Below are positions 43,190 through 54,830 of a stretch of DNA of 64,000 bases, piece after piece. Position 1 is the stretch's first letter. Each line of letters starts with the position of its first letter. The stretch is taken from contig NC_059388.1 of the NCBI RefSeq assembly GCF_019703515.2, positions 5,235,979-5,299,978 on the forward strand, given 5' to 3'. The notes under the pieces are model-generated. The model searched no databases. It was not told the origin of the DNA and saw only the letters and a list, made by a program, of their open reading frames with translations. Origin of the DNA: Myxocyprinus asiaticus. Taxonomy: Eukaryota > Chordata > Actinopteri > Cypriniformes > Catostomidae. The position numbers and the translations under genes are program-made.

Positions 43190-43840
43190 AATGGTTAGTG
43201 CTGTTATGTTCAATGTCTCTTGGGTAAATATAAATTCCTTCAGTAAGTTTTGGAGAACCCAGTTTTGACCATTTCCCAACTGTCCCTTCGCGTAGCTACA
43301 GCTCAAACTGAACTGGACATGTGAGTATTTCAATACTGCGAAAATAATGGTATTGTATTATATATATGTATATATATAATGTTATATATTATCCTTTATT
43401 ATAAATATGATGTGAAGACCTACTTTCTAAATATCTGTTTGTTTACTATGTTGTTTTGACATGCGTGTTGTACAGTAGCTAGCATGACCTGTAATGTCTC
43501 TTGTATGCAATACATGGCTTATTTGTATGGAATGCATAGCATAGCAGAAGAGAAAGTGACTGAGAAAAAAGAAACGCAAAAGTTAAGTAACGCTTTACAT
43601 AAAAAAAATTACTTTTTAATTAATTAAGTTACTTTTTTAAGGAGTAAGGCAATATTCTAATGAGTTACTTTTAAAAGTAACGTTACCCAACACTGACTGT
43701 AACATACTGTATATGCTATGATAGTGTTTACTTTGTCTATATTTATTGCACATACTCTTTTTTCCACTCACCGGCACTCTGACACCTTAACTTGCACAGT
43801 TTATCTCATAATATTCCATCTGTTCACTTGCCCAGGTGTT
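43190..43840 (+). promoter_or_regulatory. Candidate promoter and first exon, copy 1
   Basis: GTAAATATAAATTCC (about 43224) could be a TATA region. About 100 bp on, CTGAACTGGACAT is followed by a good donor GTGAGTATTT (43321). GTTAATGGTTAGT at about 43189 resembles an HNF1 site. The same arrangement recurs at 45010-45500. I infer a 5' UTR exon of a Slco1 gene because these genes lie downstream; no coding match proves it. Confidence 0.4.
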
Positions 43841-43932
43841 TTTTATACTGGGCTCTGAGGACCTTCAGGGGACCGCAAAGGTGTGCTAGGAGGTCCGCAG
43901 AAGTTTTCAGAGAAAGAAAGTGCATAATATAC

Positions 43933-44640
43933 ACTCACAGACCACTTTATTAGGTACACCTGTACACCTACATAATCATGCGATTATCTAATCAGCCAAT
44001 TGTGTGGCAGCGGTGCAATGCATAAAAGCATGCTGATACTCTCAGTGATTTCGACCATGGCACCGGTTTGAGTATTTCTGTAACTGCTGATCTCCTGGGA
44101 TTTTCATGTACTACAGTCTCTAGAGTTTACTCAGAATGGTGCCAAAAACAAAAAACATCCAGTGAGCGGCAGTTCTGCAGATGGAATGCCTTTTTGATAA
44201 GAGAGGTCAATGGAGAATGGCCAGACTCCTTCGAGCTGACAGAAAGGCTACAGTAACTCAGATAACCCCTCTGTACAATTGTAATGAGCAGAATAGCATC
44301 TCAGAATACACAACATGTGAACCTTGAGGTGAATGGGCTACAACAGCAGAAGATCACGTCAGGTTCCACTTCTGTCAGCCAAGAACAGAAAGCTGAGGCT
44401 GCATTAGGGATATCTTCTGTGTACCTCAGTAGAAATCGAGAATCATCAGACCAGACTATGTTTTTCCAGTTTTTAACTGTCCAGTTTTGGTGAGCATGTG
44501 CCCAGCCTCAGTTTCCTGTTCTTGGCTAACAGAAGTGGAACCCGACATGGTCTTCTGCTGTTGTAGCCCATTCACTTCAAGGTTTGATGTGTTTTGCATT
44601 CTGAGATGCTATTCTGCTCACTACAATTGTTGTATCACTT
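43933..44640 (+). mobile_element. Tc1-like transposon remnant with inverted duplication
   Basis: Starts with CACTCACAGACCACTTTATT and AGGTACACCTGTACACC, the end of a fish Tc1-like family. The frame 44068-44256 codes its helix-turn-helix part (SISVTADLLGFSCTTVSRVY). After about 44480 the sequence turns back: 44505-44632 is the inverse of 44275-44404. The DDE domain and right end are missing. Confidence 0.8.
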
Positions 44641-45009
44641 GTGGCTTTATCGTATCGTGTCTGGACATGGTGCAAGACGCAGGATTTTCACTGAAATACT
44701 GTGCTCAAGTGGTGCAACTTTTTAATGATTTCGTCCCTCAGTTTTCTGTTTTTAAGTCAATTGTTATGTTATTTAATGTGAAGCAACTGTATGCACTGAT
44801 GCTACACTTAGTATTCATTTGTTGGGAATAGTCTTATCTTCTGGCTCATGTCCACCAAGTTAGACATTGAAACAGAAAATAATGAAATAAGATTAACCTT
44901 TTATTATACAAGTCTGTAATACATTGGAATATGCAACAATAGGCATTACTACATATGTGGTATTTCCAGCAACAATAATTTTATCGTAAATACTCATACT
45001 GTGATTTAG

Positions 45010-45500
45010 TTGATTTACTAAGGGATGATCAGAGGGATGGTTAGAGGGATGATCTGCTCGATGGCTCTTGAGTAAATATAAAGTCCTCAAGTAAGTTTTG
45101 GATTACTCTCTTTTGGCCATTCCCCAACTGACTCGTCGCGTGACTACAGTTCAAACTAAGATGGACATGTGAGTATTTGAATACTCTGAAATAATGATAC
45201 TGTAATGTTTTTGATTCCTATCTATTTTCTCTCATGCCATCTTTGACAGGCTAGGGGACTAAACATTTTTAGGGATTAACAGGAGAAGACAAAACTTTAC
45301 TCTTACATAAGTATAAAGAATGAATTGTGATTTATTTCTTCTAAGAGATACAAATTGCTATCCGTGCTGTAGAATTGCATGCTGTTACAACATATCGTGT
45401 TTTTTGTCTATATTTACTGCAGATACTTTTTTCCCTTAACTACACTCTGAAACCTTAACCTGTAGAGTTTGTCTTGTGATTCACCTGTGATTCACCTGTT
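45010..45500 (+). promoter_or_regulatory. Candidate promoter and first exon, copy 2
   Basis: Matches 43190-43840: GAGTAAATATAAAGTCCT (45070), GTAAGTTTTGGA, TTCCCCAACTGACTCGTCGC, then AAACTAAGATGGACAT with the donor GTGAGTATTTG (45169). In this copy the exon end contains an ATG. The match resumes downstream in TTTGTCTATATTTACTGCA. It is the nearer copy to Slco1 copy B and could be its first exon. Confidence 0.4.
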
Positions 45501-45872
45501 CAGCATGACAGTAGAGGGCAGGCCAGAGGGATTAACCAGCCCCATACGATGGAATATTCAGACAATAATCAGAAAAGGACTCAAACCCATTGTTGCCCAC
45601 TGAATCTGAAGGCAAAATGTTGTTTATCTTTATATCAACCACTCTATCCAACGCTGATATTTTTGTAAAGATACTATTAAGAAAGGGTGTAATTTACACT
45701 TTAAAGTACTAAATATGCAATTTGAAATATATGTCAAATGTGTCAACCAGTAGACTACTAGACGATTTAAAAACATTACCAAGCAGAAAATTATAACACA
45801 CTCTGCAAACTGAGCACTTCTATCAGAAAAGACTCGAGATTATTGGGATTAATACGAATGTAAAAATACTAG

Positions 45873-46020
45873 TGTTGGGTTCGAGTCCACCTTAGTTGAG
45901 TACGAGTCAAGTCCAAGACTTTAAATAATTGAGTACGAGTCAAATCCGAGTCCAAAAGGGTCAGATTCAGAATCAAGACCAAGTCCATAACAGGCCGAGT
46001 TGAGTTCGAATGAATCTGTT
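45873..46020. repeat. GAGTCC-rich interspersed repeat
   Basis: Contains many GAGTACGAGTCAA and CGAGTCCA phrases in both orientations around 45880-46015. This is a familiar pattern of a multicopy fish repeat; no coding content. Confidence 0.5.
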
Positions 46021-46943
46021 CATGATTACGTAACCGTAAACTCAACATCAATATTTTAAGCTTATTTGAACCTTCACAACTAAGAAAAATTATTTGTCAA
46101 TATAAATGCAACAAAAAACACCTCTGAACAAACTTCAAAGTAGTTTCAGAATGAAAGCATATGCTTCAGGTGTATGAAGACAAAACTGTCCTTCATCACA
46201 CTTCTTATTGTGTTCTGTTGACATTTAAATTATTTGTTGCTTTTTCCCCTACACTCAAACATAGACTAAAGAAAGTGAAAGCTGTGTTAGTCATTACAAC
46301 CAGAGTTATTATTATTGATTTTATTTAGTTTAGTTTTTATTTCTTCTTCATTATTAATTTTTCCATTCAATTTAGTTGTTTTATCTAAAATTATGGGTGA
46401 AACACATTTAATTTTATTATATACATTGAATTTGTTTAAGGCATTTAATAAATGGTAACATTAAGACATTTAATAATGCCCATAAAATGAAATACAACAA
46501 CATAAAATAAAAACAGAAAGGATCAGATACCATTAAATCGAACAGGAACACACATGATGAGACACATGACAAGAAACAGGAACAGGGAAACACTGAACTA
46601 CACTTCAAAATAATACACAAATAAAAGAACAACATGACATTCAAAACATGAACAAAAAGACACATAAACACAACGCCCAACAATAAACAACAACAGGAAG
46701 CGGGGGGGGGTGGTTCTTGGGGTACCAGAGGGTACTAGAGGCCACGTGGGACCAGAGGGCAGAGCCATTGGGTACTCAAGGGATGGAACTGCTGGAGGCA
46801 GTGACTCAGGGGGCAGAGCCACAGGCGACAGTGAATCAGGGGGCGGAGCTGCAGGAGGAAGTGACTCAGGGGGTGGAGCCAATGGAGGTAGTGACTCAGG
46901 GGACAGGTCAGACTGGGGGGCGGCTGCTGGGCAGAAGGTGTGG

Positions 46944-47882
46944 TCAGTGGAGGCCATGTTGGGCTGGCTGCGAGAGACAGAACAGGCAGGTGGCTGCCGC
47001 TGGCAGGGGGTCAACCATGAGTGTAGTTGACAGAGAAATGGCCTCTATGGCCAGGAGTACTGCAAGTGGCAGGTGAACGGCCTCCATGACCGGGAGTGCT
47101 GGCAGAAGGGGAGCTTCAGTAGACACAAACCCCTCCAGCGAAGCTGCAGCGATGTGGGACCCCTCCGGGCGAGCTGCAGCGACCATAGGAACCCATCTCC
47201 TTCTCCTCATGCTTCTGCGGGCAGTAGGAAGAACTGCTGCTGACTCAGATCCCTCCCTCCTGGCGGTCAGCAGCAGGTTCGGCCACCTCCAGATGGCCAG
47301 CAGCAGGGTTCTCACCTCCAGGCGGACAGCAGCAGGCGACACTGTGGTCAATATTGATGAATTGTATGGCGAGGCAGACATGGCAACTTGGCATGGCGAG
47401 GCAGACGTGGCGGCTGAGGCTTCAGACTCTGGGACGGCCGAGGCTTCAGGCTCTGGCTCTGGGATGGCCGAGGCTTCAGGCTCTGGCTCTGGCTCTGAGA
47501 CAGTTGAGGCTTCAGGCTCTGGCTCTGGCTCTGAGACAGTCGAGGCTTCAGGCTCTGGCTCTGGGACAGTTGAGGCTTCAGGCTCTGGCTCTGGGACAGT
47601 CGAGGCTTCAGGCTCTGGCTCTGGGACAGTCGAGGCTTCAGGCTCTGGCTCTGGGACAGCCGAGGCTTCAGGCTTTGGGTCTGGGACAGTCGAGGCTTCA
47701 GGCTTTGGGTCTGGGAGAGCTGAGGCTTCAGGCTCTGGCTCTGGGACGGCTGAGGCTTCAGGCTCTGTCTCTGTGATGGCTGAGGCTTCAGGCTCTGGCT
47801 CTGGGATGGCTGAGGCTTCAGGCTCTGGCTCTGGGACCTCGGCAGTCACTGTAGGAGGAGTGCTAATTTCCTCATTTGCCAC
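46944..47882 (-). pseudogene. Pro/Glu-rich repeat frame in the LTR element
   Basis: A 312-codon frame starting MANEEISTPPTVTAEVPEP and made mostly of PEPEPEAS(T/A)(V/I) decapeptides, followed by a less regular Ala- and Pro-rich part. It lacks any enzymatic domain. The + strand is open over the same repeats (TVEASGSGSG units), because the unit is 30 bp. I treat it as a retroelement accessory or gag-like repeat, not a host gene. Confidence 0.5.
47416..47840. repeat. 30-bp tandem repeat, about 14 units
   Basis: Units of GAGGCTTCAGGCTCTGGCTC plus TGGGACAGTC-type ends run head to tail, some lengthened by an extra 6-bp GGCTCT. Point changes give CCGAGG, TCGAGG and TTGAGG variants at joints. Confidence 0.9.
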
Positions 47883-48480
47883 TCCTACAGTGAAGGTAGA
47901 ACCATTCAGGAGCAGGGCAAAATCAATATATTATTTAGGAGTCCAATCTATTAACCCTGGTGGCATCAAGGAATAGATGGGCTCCTTTAATCCTGCATGA
48001 AAAAACTTCAGGGAAACCTCCTGGAACTCAACAGAGTCTGCAAAAGTCCTGAACAAAATCCTCTCTGGGACGATTCCCTTGGCAGAGAAACATTAGAGCC
48101 ACTGCTTGGTTCATAGTAAGTCAGGTATTCTGTAACATTGTAGCGCAGAACAAGAAAGATGAAGACAATGATGATGAAGTGTGAACCCAAGTGCAGTATT
48201 TATTGACAATGACAAGAATCATGAACTGACCATGTAAACAACGTCAACACAAAACAATACCTGACAAAGGACAATGGCAAACATGAGGACTTAAATACAC
48301 AGACATGGGTAACAAGTTAACAAGACAACCAATGACAAGACAGAAATAATAAACAAGAACATAGGCTCGTTCCAGATTAGCAATATCTACGCAGCACCGA
48401 TCACCGGTGATCACCGTGAGGTGCATGATGGTTAGAAATGTGTCTAAGTGTGGTCCGACTTGCTCTGATATCATGCTGAC

Positions 48481-49686
48481 ATATGCCAAAAAACTCTCGT
48501 GACAGCAAGGTGGCCGTGCCAGGTGGCACAGTCGGGCGCAGTTGCTCTCCCCGACTGCACTGACTAAAGGCACAATGGGAAACGACTTGCTGACGACACA
48601 GCTTAATGCTTATAAGCTTAAACAACCGTGATGTTTTGTTCTCTTCTAAAATAATAGATTTTATCACTAATATTATGTTTTTATGTGAGATATTGGCACC
48701 TTTGGTAAATATGAGCAAAGAAGGCTGTGAAAAATATGCCTTTATTGTTTATCCTTTTGATCATTCATTCAAAATATTCACAAAAATCTAACCTTTAATT
48801 GAAATAAACTAATTGAAAGGGAAATTATGTCACATATCATATTATTAAACAGAAGATAAACTGAAACTTACTTGTTTAATGTGAAAGTTTTTGGAAGTGC
48901 TCTTTATTCCTGAATATGTTTGTACAATTTCTGCTTGTTCAATAATAATAAAAAGATATAAATGGTAAGATAAATGTTTATCTGTTCTGTTTTGTCCAGT
49001 TAGCTTACAGGCTAACTGTATATTAGCTTAGCATACCGCTCGCTGCTTCTCCTCTTCACATTCATTAAATTTCTCCTCTTTGTCACCACCTACTGATACG
49101 GTGGTATGAATTAATTTAAAAGAACTTTCAATTTGTGGTATATTGAATTATTTTACAAACTTTTCATGTTTAAAATCTGTGTGGTTATGGTTAGGTTTAG
49201 AGTTATGGATAGGTGTAGGTGTTTATAGTTGCTGCCGGGACTCCGGCACAACAAACAGTGTATGAATTTGGCATCTAACTGATCCAAGACTTCAGGATTT
49301 CGCTGGTTATTTGGAGGGGGCGTAACTTGTAGTGGGTGTGCCGGGTAGTGGGCGTGTCTTGTATTAGTCTTGCAGGACACAGACAGACCCCTCTCCAGTT
49401 GATATAGTCCTCGCACAAACAACCGCTATCACATAAAGAGAAGCCAACATTAGCATTGGGTACCAGAGCCAAGCGGTTAGCCTAAGATCTAACATACAAC
49501 AACAACACATACCTTTGGAGCGGAAGCATCCAATACAACTGGTGCACTATATTCCAAGATTTTTGAAGCCATATGATAGGTTTTTGTGAGGAATGGGCAA
49601 AATGTAAGTCATTATTTACGTACTTATAATCTTCCCCTCCTCTGACGTTTGTGTCTAGTCTAGTTAATTTTATTTTATTTTTTTAG
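48481..49686. other. Noncoding DNA before copy B, start exon not found
   Basis: The start-codon exon of Slco1 copy B should lie upstream of 49687, ending in phase 0. I found no convincing one. A donor-like site at 49610 (CAAAATGTAAGT) lies in what looks like a common repeat. A TTATGGTTAGGTTTAGAG stretch (49185) is simple repeat-like. Confidence 0.4.
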
Positions 49687-49828
49687 ATATTCATTTCAGT
49701 GCTTGCCTTCACTTATTTCTCCAAATCCCTAGTGGCAAGTTACACCAAAAGCACCATCACTCAAATTGAGATGCGGTTTGAGATCCCTAGCTCCACTGTT
49801 TGTATCATCGATGGCAGCTTTGAAATGG
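49687..49828 (+). pseudogene. Slco1 copy B exon: first membrane segment
   Basis: Acceptor TAG at 49684-49686, donor GT at 49829, length 142 bp. Reads [36 protein letters not shown] and IIDGSFEMG: helix 1 and the STITQIE-RF-IPSS-x-x-x-x-IDGSFE block that marks Oatps. This exon itself is undamaged. Confidence 0.9.
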
Positions 49829-50784
49829 GTGAGTTGAGATGTGTTGGGCTCTGGTGAGAAAAGAGAGTTCACTCTAAGTGCATTAGATGAGCACTTATAC
49901 CACTGAATTACTGCTTAAACCATACAAATAAAACTTGTCATTATTTACTTACCCACATTTCATTCCAAACAATGTGCTGTTATTTTATCCATGGAACAAA
50001 AAAGGAGAATTTAAATAATTTTCACGCACCTCTTTTCCATACAATGATATTTTACAGCAACCACGGCTGTCAAGATCTAAAAAAAAAGCTCCATAATGGC
50101 ATCATAACTCATGCTCTATGTTCCAAGTTTTCTGAAACCATAATATGGCCCTTATTTACAGTAGTGCCATCTTTAATTTTTGAGGCTGTGAGGAATTGAC
50201 TTAGTCTCTTCAATGCAGTGTTATCATAGTTAACAAAAACTGAACTGGGGGGGGCGGGGGATTGGGGGATTAAACTAAACAAATACTTTTTCATATCTCC
50301 AAAACTAACTAAAATAAAAATTACAATTGTCTCAAATTCATTTTAGTTTTTGATATACTAGGGTGAATATGGGCAATGTGTGACACTTTTGAAAAATTTT
50401 CCATTTGTTGACACTTTTAATTATGATCCAAACACACATAACCTAACATTACACCTTTGAAGAAAGCTTAGTATGTCTTCTACCTTTGTCAAAAGTAAAA
50501 TGAAGAAATGCTTAACACTGGGAAGTGGAACCTTTGAAGACCCTCTTTTTACCAAATCCCAGATTTTTAAGCAGTATAGTGGGAGAGGAAAAACTATTCT
50601 CTCGAAAATAGCTACAAAGTATTTGGAATTATTTTTTTATATTTTCTTATACATTTTTACATCATAAATCATAATGCAACATTTACAAGCATTACACCTC
50701 ATCATTTTTTGTAATTTTCTTTACCATTGCTTTTCACACCTGCCACACATCCCAAAGTAAAATGATAAATTTAAAACCTAAAAA
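49829..50784. other. First seen intron of copy B, repeats only
   Basis: Contains pieces of interspersed repeats (49925-50100) and AT-rich DNA with a G-run near 50248. The frame at 50473 has no domain. Confidence 0.4.
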
Positions 50785-51505
50785 AGTTAAAGAGATAGTT
50801 TACCCCAAAAAATTTAAATTCACTCATCATTTACTCACCCTTATGCCATTCCCAATGTGTATGACTTTCTTCTACTGATCAGAAACAAAGATATTAGAAT
50901 ATCTCAGCTCTGTAGGTCCATACAATACAAGTCAACAGGGTCCAAAGCTTTAAAACTCCAAAAAAAACATAAATGCAGCATACGAGTAGTCCATAAGTGG
51001 TTTAATTCATGTCTTCTGAAGTAATCTAATTGGTTTTGGGTGAGAACAGACCAAAATGTAACTCCTTTTTCACTGTACATCTTGCAATTGCAGTCTACAG
51101 GAACGATCATGATTTCAAGCTCAATTACACTTAGAGTTCGCAAAGTGCTAGAAAGTGTAATCGAGCTTGAAATCATGATCACCAAGGAGACTGCTGATGT
51201 CAAGGTTAACAGTAAAAAAGGACTTAAATGTTGATCTGTTTCTCACCCACACTTATATCACTTCTGAAGACATGGATTAAACCACTGGATTCATATGGAT
51301 TACTTTTATGCTGTCTTTATGTGCTTTTTGAGCTTCAAATTTCTGGCCACCACTCACTTGCATTGTATGGACCTACAGAGCTGAAATGTTTTCTAAAAAT
51401 CTTTGTGTTCATCAGAAGAAAAAGTCATACACATCTGGGATGGCATGAGGTTGAGTACATAACGAGAGAATTTTCATTTTTGGGTGAACAATACCTTTAA
51501 TTGTT
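50785..51505. mobile_element. Inverted-repeat (foldback) element
   Basis: The left end (AAAGAGATAGTTTACCCCAA, then CATTTACTCACCCTTATGCC) is answered in inverse at 51430-51505 (GGCATGAGGTTGAGTACATA, GGGTGAACAATACCTTTAA). In the centre GATCATGATTTCAAGCTCAA (51107) and TCGAGCTTGAAATCATGATC (51161) form a hairpin. It is noncoding and multicopy in the window (fragments at 2258 and 63690). Confidence 0.75.
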
Positions 51506-51928
51506 TACTTCCCAAAGATTAGTTTAGTAACATTACAAGTTATTTAAGGAAATTCATATGGTTACAATGGGGATCGAGTTTAAATGTCCTTAGTCACTTT
51601 ACCCATATTCACACTGTTAAACATGATATTACAACTAGAAAGAAGTTACATAAGACTGCCCTGAGAAATGAAATGTTAGACTTTTTAAATTATTCCACTA
51701 AACGTTCAGCTTTGGCAGCCATAGAAATTTCTAAAACTAAAATAAAAACTAACTAAACTGAAACTGAGAAAATGAAAACGAAACTAAAACTTAACAGAAA
51801 AACTGTGAAAACTAAAACTAATTTGGAATGACAAATTGAATATAAAACAGAAATAAAAATTAAATTAAAATCCCAAAACTATAATAACACTGCTTCAATG
51901 GGTTGTACTTTTGTAAAAAATAAAAATC

Positions 51929-52270
51929 TGTAACAATAGCAGGCTGGATCTAAATGCAGTTATTTAATTAAAAAATTCACAACACACTGGAGAATATGGC
52001 AAAACACAGGAGAACCGCAAAACTTGACCACATAGCTATAGTACAGTCTGAAATGAACAGAACGAGAACCAACAATGAACAGAGGAAAACACAGGGATTA
52101 AATACACAGAGACTGAAGATTAAACGAGGAACACCTGACAATAATGAACACCAGGACCAATGAACAAAGACCATGAAAAAAGAACTAAAAACCCCATAAA
52201 CAAACGAAAGACACGAAATGAACAATAAACATACATAGCGACCCCTAGTTGTCGCCCGGTAATCCTTACA
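51929..52270 (-). repeat. Solo-LTR-like repeat
   Basis: A 342-bp A-rich segment with TGTAACAATAG at the left and AATCCTTACA at the right. In element sense this gives TGTAAGG...TTGTTACA, as in Gypsy-type LTRs. Neighbouring bases show no clear target duplication. Confidence 0.5.
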
Positions 52271-52542
52271 CTTTCCAAGAAAAAGCAGTAGATAAAAAAC
52301 TCTGTTCTTCCAGTTTAATACAGCCTTATACATTACATGTCATTGAAGAGACTGTAAGTCTATCCCTCACAGCCTCATTTTCATTCACATCAGAAATTAA
52401 ATATGGTGTTCCTGTGAATAAGGTCTATAGCTCTGTGTGAGGAACAGACCATCATTTAAGTTGTTATTTGCCAAAAATCTCCCACTTCCATCATTGCTCT
52501 CAAATCAAATATGGCACCTATAGTGCAGGCTGGGCATGAGGA

Positions 52543-52545
<3 letters not shown>

Positions 52546-52606
<61 letters not shown>
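52546..52606. repeat. (AT)n microsatellite
   Basis: About 30 uninterrupted AT dinucleotides in the intron before the exon at 52660. The length is likely variable between individuals. Confidence 0.95.
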
Positions 52607-52609
<3 letters not shown>

Positions 52610-52659
52610 GTTTTAGATTAACTATTCCTTTAAATATTGACAGTAAAGGTTGATTGCAG

Positions 52660-52792
52660 GTAATCTGTTGGTCATTACTGTGGTAAGCTACTGTGGCGCT
52701 AAGTTTCACAGGCCCAAGATCATTGGAACAGGAGCCTTGCTGATGGCTGTGGGAATGTTGTTAATGGCGCTACCTCACTTCCTTATGGGCCA
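52660..52792 (+). pseudogene. Slco1 copy B exon: second and third membrane segments
   Basis: Acceptor CAG at 52657-52659, donor GT at 52793, length 133 bp. Reads [40 protein letters not shown] and MGQ. Undamaged; GAK-HRPK-IG is conserved in the family. Confidence 0.92.
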
Positions 52793-53049
52793 GTAAGTAA
52801 CATTTGTACTGGCACTTAAAGTACCAGTGCAGTGCCTTGTTGAGTGCAGTTTTGGTATTTTGACATATGTCCTACTGAAACAGGAAGTTGGGGCCGGACA
52901 TGTCTAACGGCTCGTCCCTTTTAAAAAAAAATAGCTAGCAGGCCAGGGGCGTTGCTAGGACAAAACATTCGTGGCTCGAGCCCTGAATGATTTTAGTCTA
53001 GCCCGAAATGTTTTTTGGTCAGAACTGCCCAGGTGTTGAGTGGAACTGA

Positions 53050-53290
53050 GGCGGGAGTTGTTGGTTATTGCTCTATTACAAAAATCGAGAGTTCATGGCA
53101 AATTTGCCACAAACTTGCCAGAAATTGTCCATTGTTGCCAAAGGTTTTCTGCAGGTTCACCACTGCCAATGAAGAGCTGCAAACTTCTTGAAAACATTTA
53201 CAGTGAATCGCATTTCATATTTGCATTGAAAATAATGAGTGGCAAATGTGCGGAAAATTTGTGGCAAGTTTGCGAGTAGTTTGCCAAAAC
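53050..53290 (+). repeat. Interspersed repeat, partner inverted at 56945-57210
   Basis: GAGAGTTCATGGCAAATTTG and TGCCACAAACTTGCC phrases recur in inverse at 57100-57195 (GGCAAAAATTGACAATTTGC, TTTGCCATGAACTCTCGATT). The two lie in opposite orientation in copy B introns. Confidence 0.65.
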
Positions 53291-53406
53291 TCTATTTTTG
53301 AGTGGGTTTTTTTTATAGCAAAAAATGTATGCTATTCATCTCAAGGTCTGTGCTTTATGTGTGCTAAATATACTTCTTATAACTTGCATTGAAGCCTGGT
53401 TTTCAG

Positions 53407-53530
53407 GTGGAACCACAAGCTCTATAGATACACTCTATCCTACTGTATCACTGGAGCGTGTGCCCATCAACCAGGCTTCCTTCAGAGATGACAGCTCAGA
53501 GTGAATCACTCCTGCAAATCAACCAAGCGA
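53407..53530 (+). pseudogene. Slco1 copy B exon: extracellular loop, frame broken
   Basis: Acceptor CAG at 53404-53406. Read in phase it gives QWNHKLYRYTLSYC and a stop. The family-like sequence TTSSIDTLYPTVSLERVPIN and ASFRDDSSE lies in a different frame and ends in TGA at about 53513. No clear donor follows, so the 3' border is uncertain. A truncated MITE begins at 53590. Confidence 0.65.
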
Positions 53531-53589
53531 GCTTCACTCAATATCGCGGCACATACCACAAAACTTAAGGAATCCCAAATCCCTATATT

Positions 53590-53815
53590 CAGGGTTGGGG
53601 AGTAAAGGAATACATGTAACGGGAATACGTATTTAAAATACAAAATATAAGTAACTGTATTCCTCTACAGTTACAATTTAAATCATTGGTATTTAGAATA
53701 CAGTTACATTCAAAAAGTATTTTGATTACTGAAGAGATTACTTTGCATTTTATTGTCATTTGTTTCATTTAATATTTAGTCCTTTCAGATGGAAAACATT
53801 TATACATATAAATGA
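53590..53815. mobile_element. Truncated hAT-type MITE (same family as 61300)
   Basis: Begins CAGGGTTGGGGAGTAAAGGA and matches the first 230 bp of the element at 61300-62157 almost base for base, ending abruptly near AAATGATGTGACCCAA. The right end is missing. Confidence 0.8.
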
Positions 53816-53951
53816 TGTGACCCAACACTCAGAATACCTTTCAACAGCCTTTTTCTGGTAATGCTTGTGTCTGTGTGAGGGAATGCATGTGGGTGTACAT
53901 GTGCTGATACTAAATGCAGTCTGCTGCAAAATAACAGTGTGGGTTTTATAG

Positions 53952-54100
53952 GGTGTCAGAAAGGGGAGGAAGGCTCGCCCATGTGGATCATTCTGCTGAT
54001 GGGGAACATATTCGTGGGATTGGGGAAGCCACCATTGGTCCTCTGGGGATATCATTCATAGATGACTATGCACGCCCAGAAAACTTAGCTTTTTACATTG
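53952..54100 (+). pseudogene. Slco1 copy B exon: membrane segment 4, 1-bp frameshift
   Basis: Acceptor TAG at 53949-53951, donor GT at 54101. Reads CQKGEEGSPMWIILLMGNIF and VGLGKPP, then only in the next frame IGPLGISFIDDYARPENLAF. The shift lies near 54021. Both halves are good Oatp sequence (GxGxxPIxPLGxxxIDD). Confidence 0.85.
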
Positions 54101-54830
54101 GTGAGTATCTTTAATGATGTCATATAATCAGAAATATAAAGGAAAAAAAAAAAAAAACTCGCAGAACTCATAACATCCTCCCCAGTTCAAAAAAGCTGCC
54201 AATTCGACTTGTAGTGAACTTCTGCAACCTTCAGATGCCAAAAACTTGAAACATTTGACTGCTGAAATTTACACATAAACAGTTGCTATTCGATCACTTG
54301 AAACTTGCCCCAGCCAAGCTGTAGCACCTGCTGCTTTGCATAACTTTCCGAGGGATCACAGCATTAGAACCAATTTGCTAAAGTTTATATTTTCAGGCGC
54401 TCTCACTGATAAATTGTACAGATTCATATAAGTTGGCTTCGAGTTGGCTAAATCTAATGAAATCGTACAAGTTGGGTTGTACGATTGGGTCGTTCGTGAG
54501 TTGACTCTCCCTCGTCTCCTTCTAAAATGCGACAATTACTTTCTTCTGCCATACAAAACATAATCTTTATGCTTCAAATTATCCTTACAGACTCTACTCT
54601 ATGGTTAGGTTTAGATATGGGGTTTGTGCATAAAATTAATAATCATGTACACAACGTCTGACACACCGAACTTTTGCTTACTTCCGCATTACACATACAG
54701 GTATTTGAACGTCTAGAATTCATACAAATTCATATGAGCGAACTTGTATTATTTCATATGATTTAGCCAACTTGTACGAATTCTTACGGCTTTTCATGAG
54801 ATCGGGCTGCAACATTTCAGTCTGATCTTA

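Larger units (their letters stand above)
46440..48480 (-). mobile_element. Degenerate LTR retroelement, minus strand
   Basis: The right LTR-like part (about 48131-48370) begins TGTAACATTG on the + strand, next to a gag-start-like region in element sense (ATGAACCAAGCAGTGGCTCT). The left LTR-like part (46440-46700) is A-rich with a C-rich purine/pyrimidine tract (GGGGGGGGTGG) just inside. Between them lies a Pro/Glu-rich repeat region and no polymerase. The plan matches the + strand fragment at 13823-14810. Confidence 0.55.

Noticed and set aside
47416..47840. CRISPR-like array of 30-bp units
   Set aside because: Units are directly adjacent with no unique spacers, and the host is a vertebrate. 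It is a coding-type tandem repeat.
47086..47976. 296-codon + strand frame rich in Gly, Ser, Ala and Glu
   Set aside because: It is the mirror of the minus-strand Pro/Glu frame through a 30-bp repeat and has no start context or domain of its own.
49560..49612. Start-codon exon of Slco1 copy B ending at CAAAAT/GTAAGT
   Set aside because: The phase would fit, but the surrounding sequence looks like a common fish repeat and the peptide does not resemble the Slco1 N-terminus.
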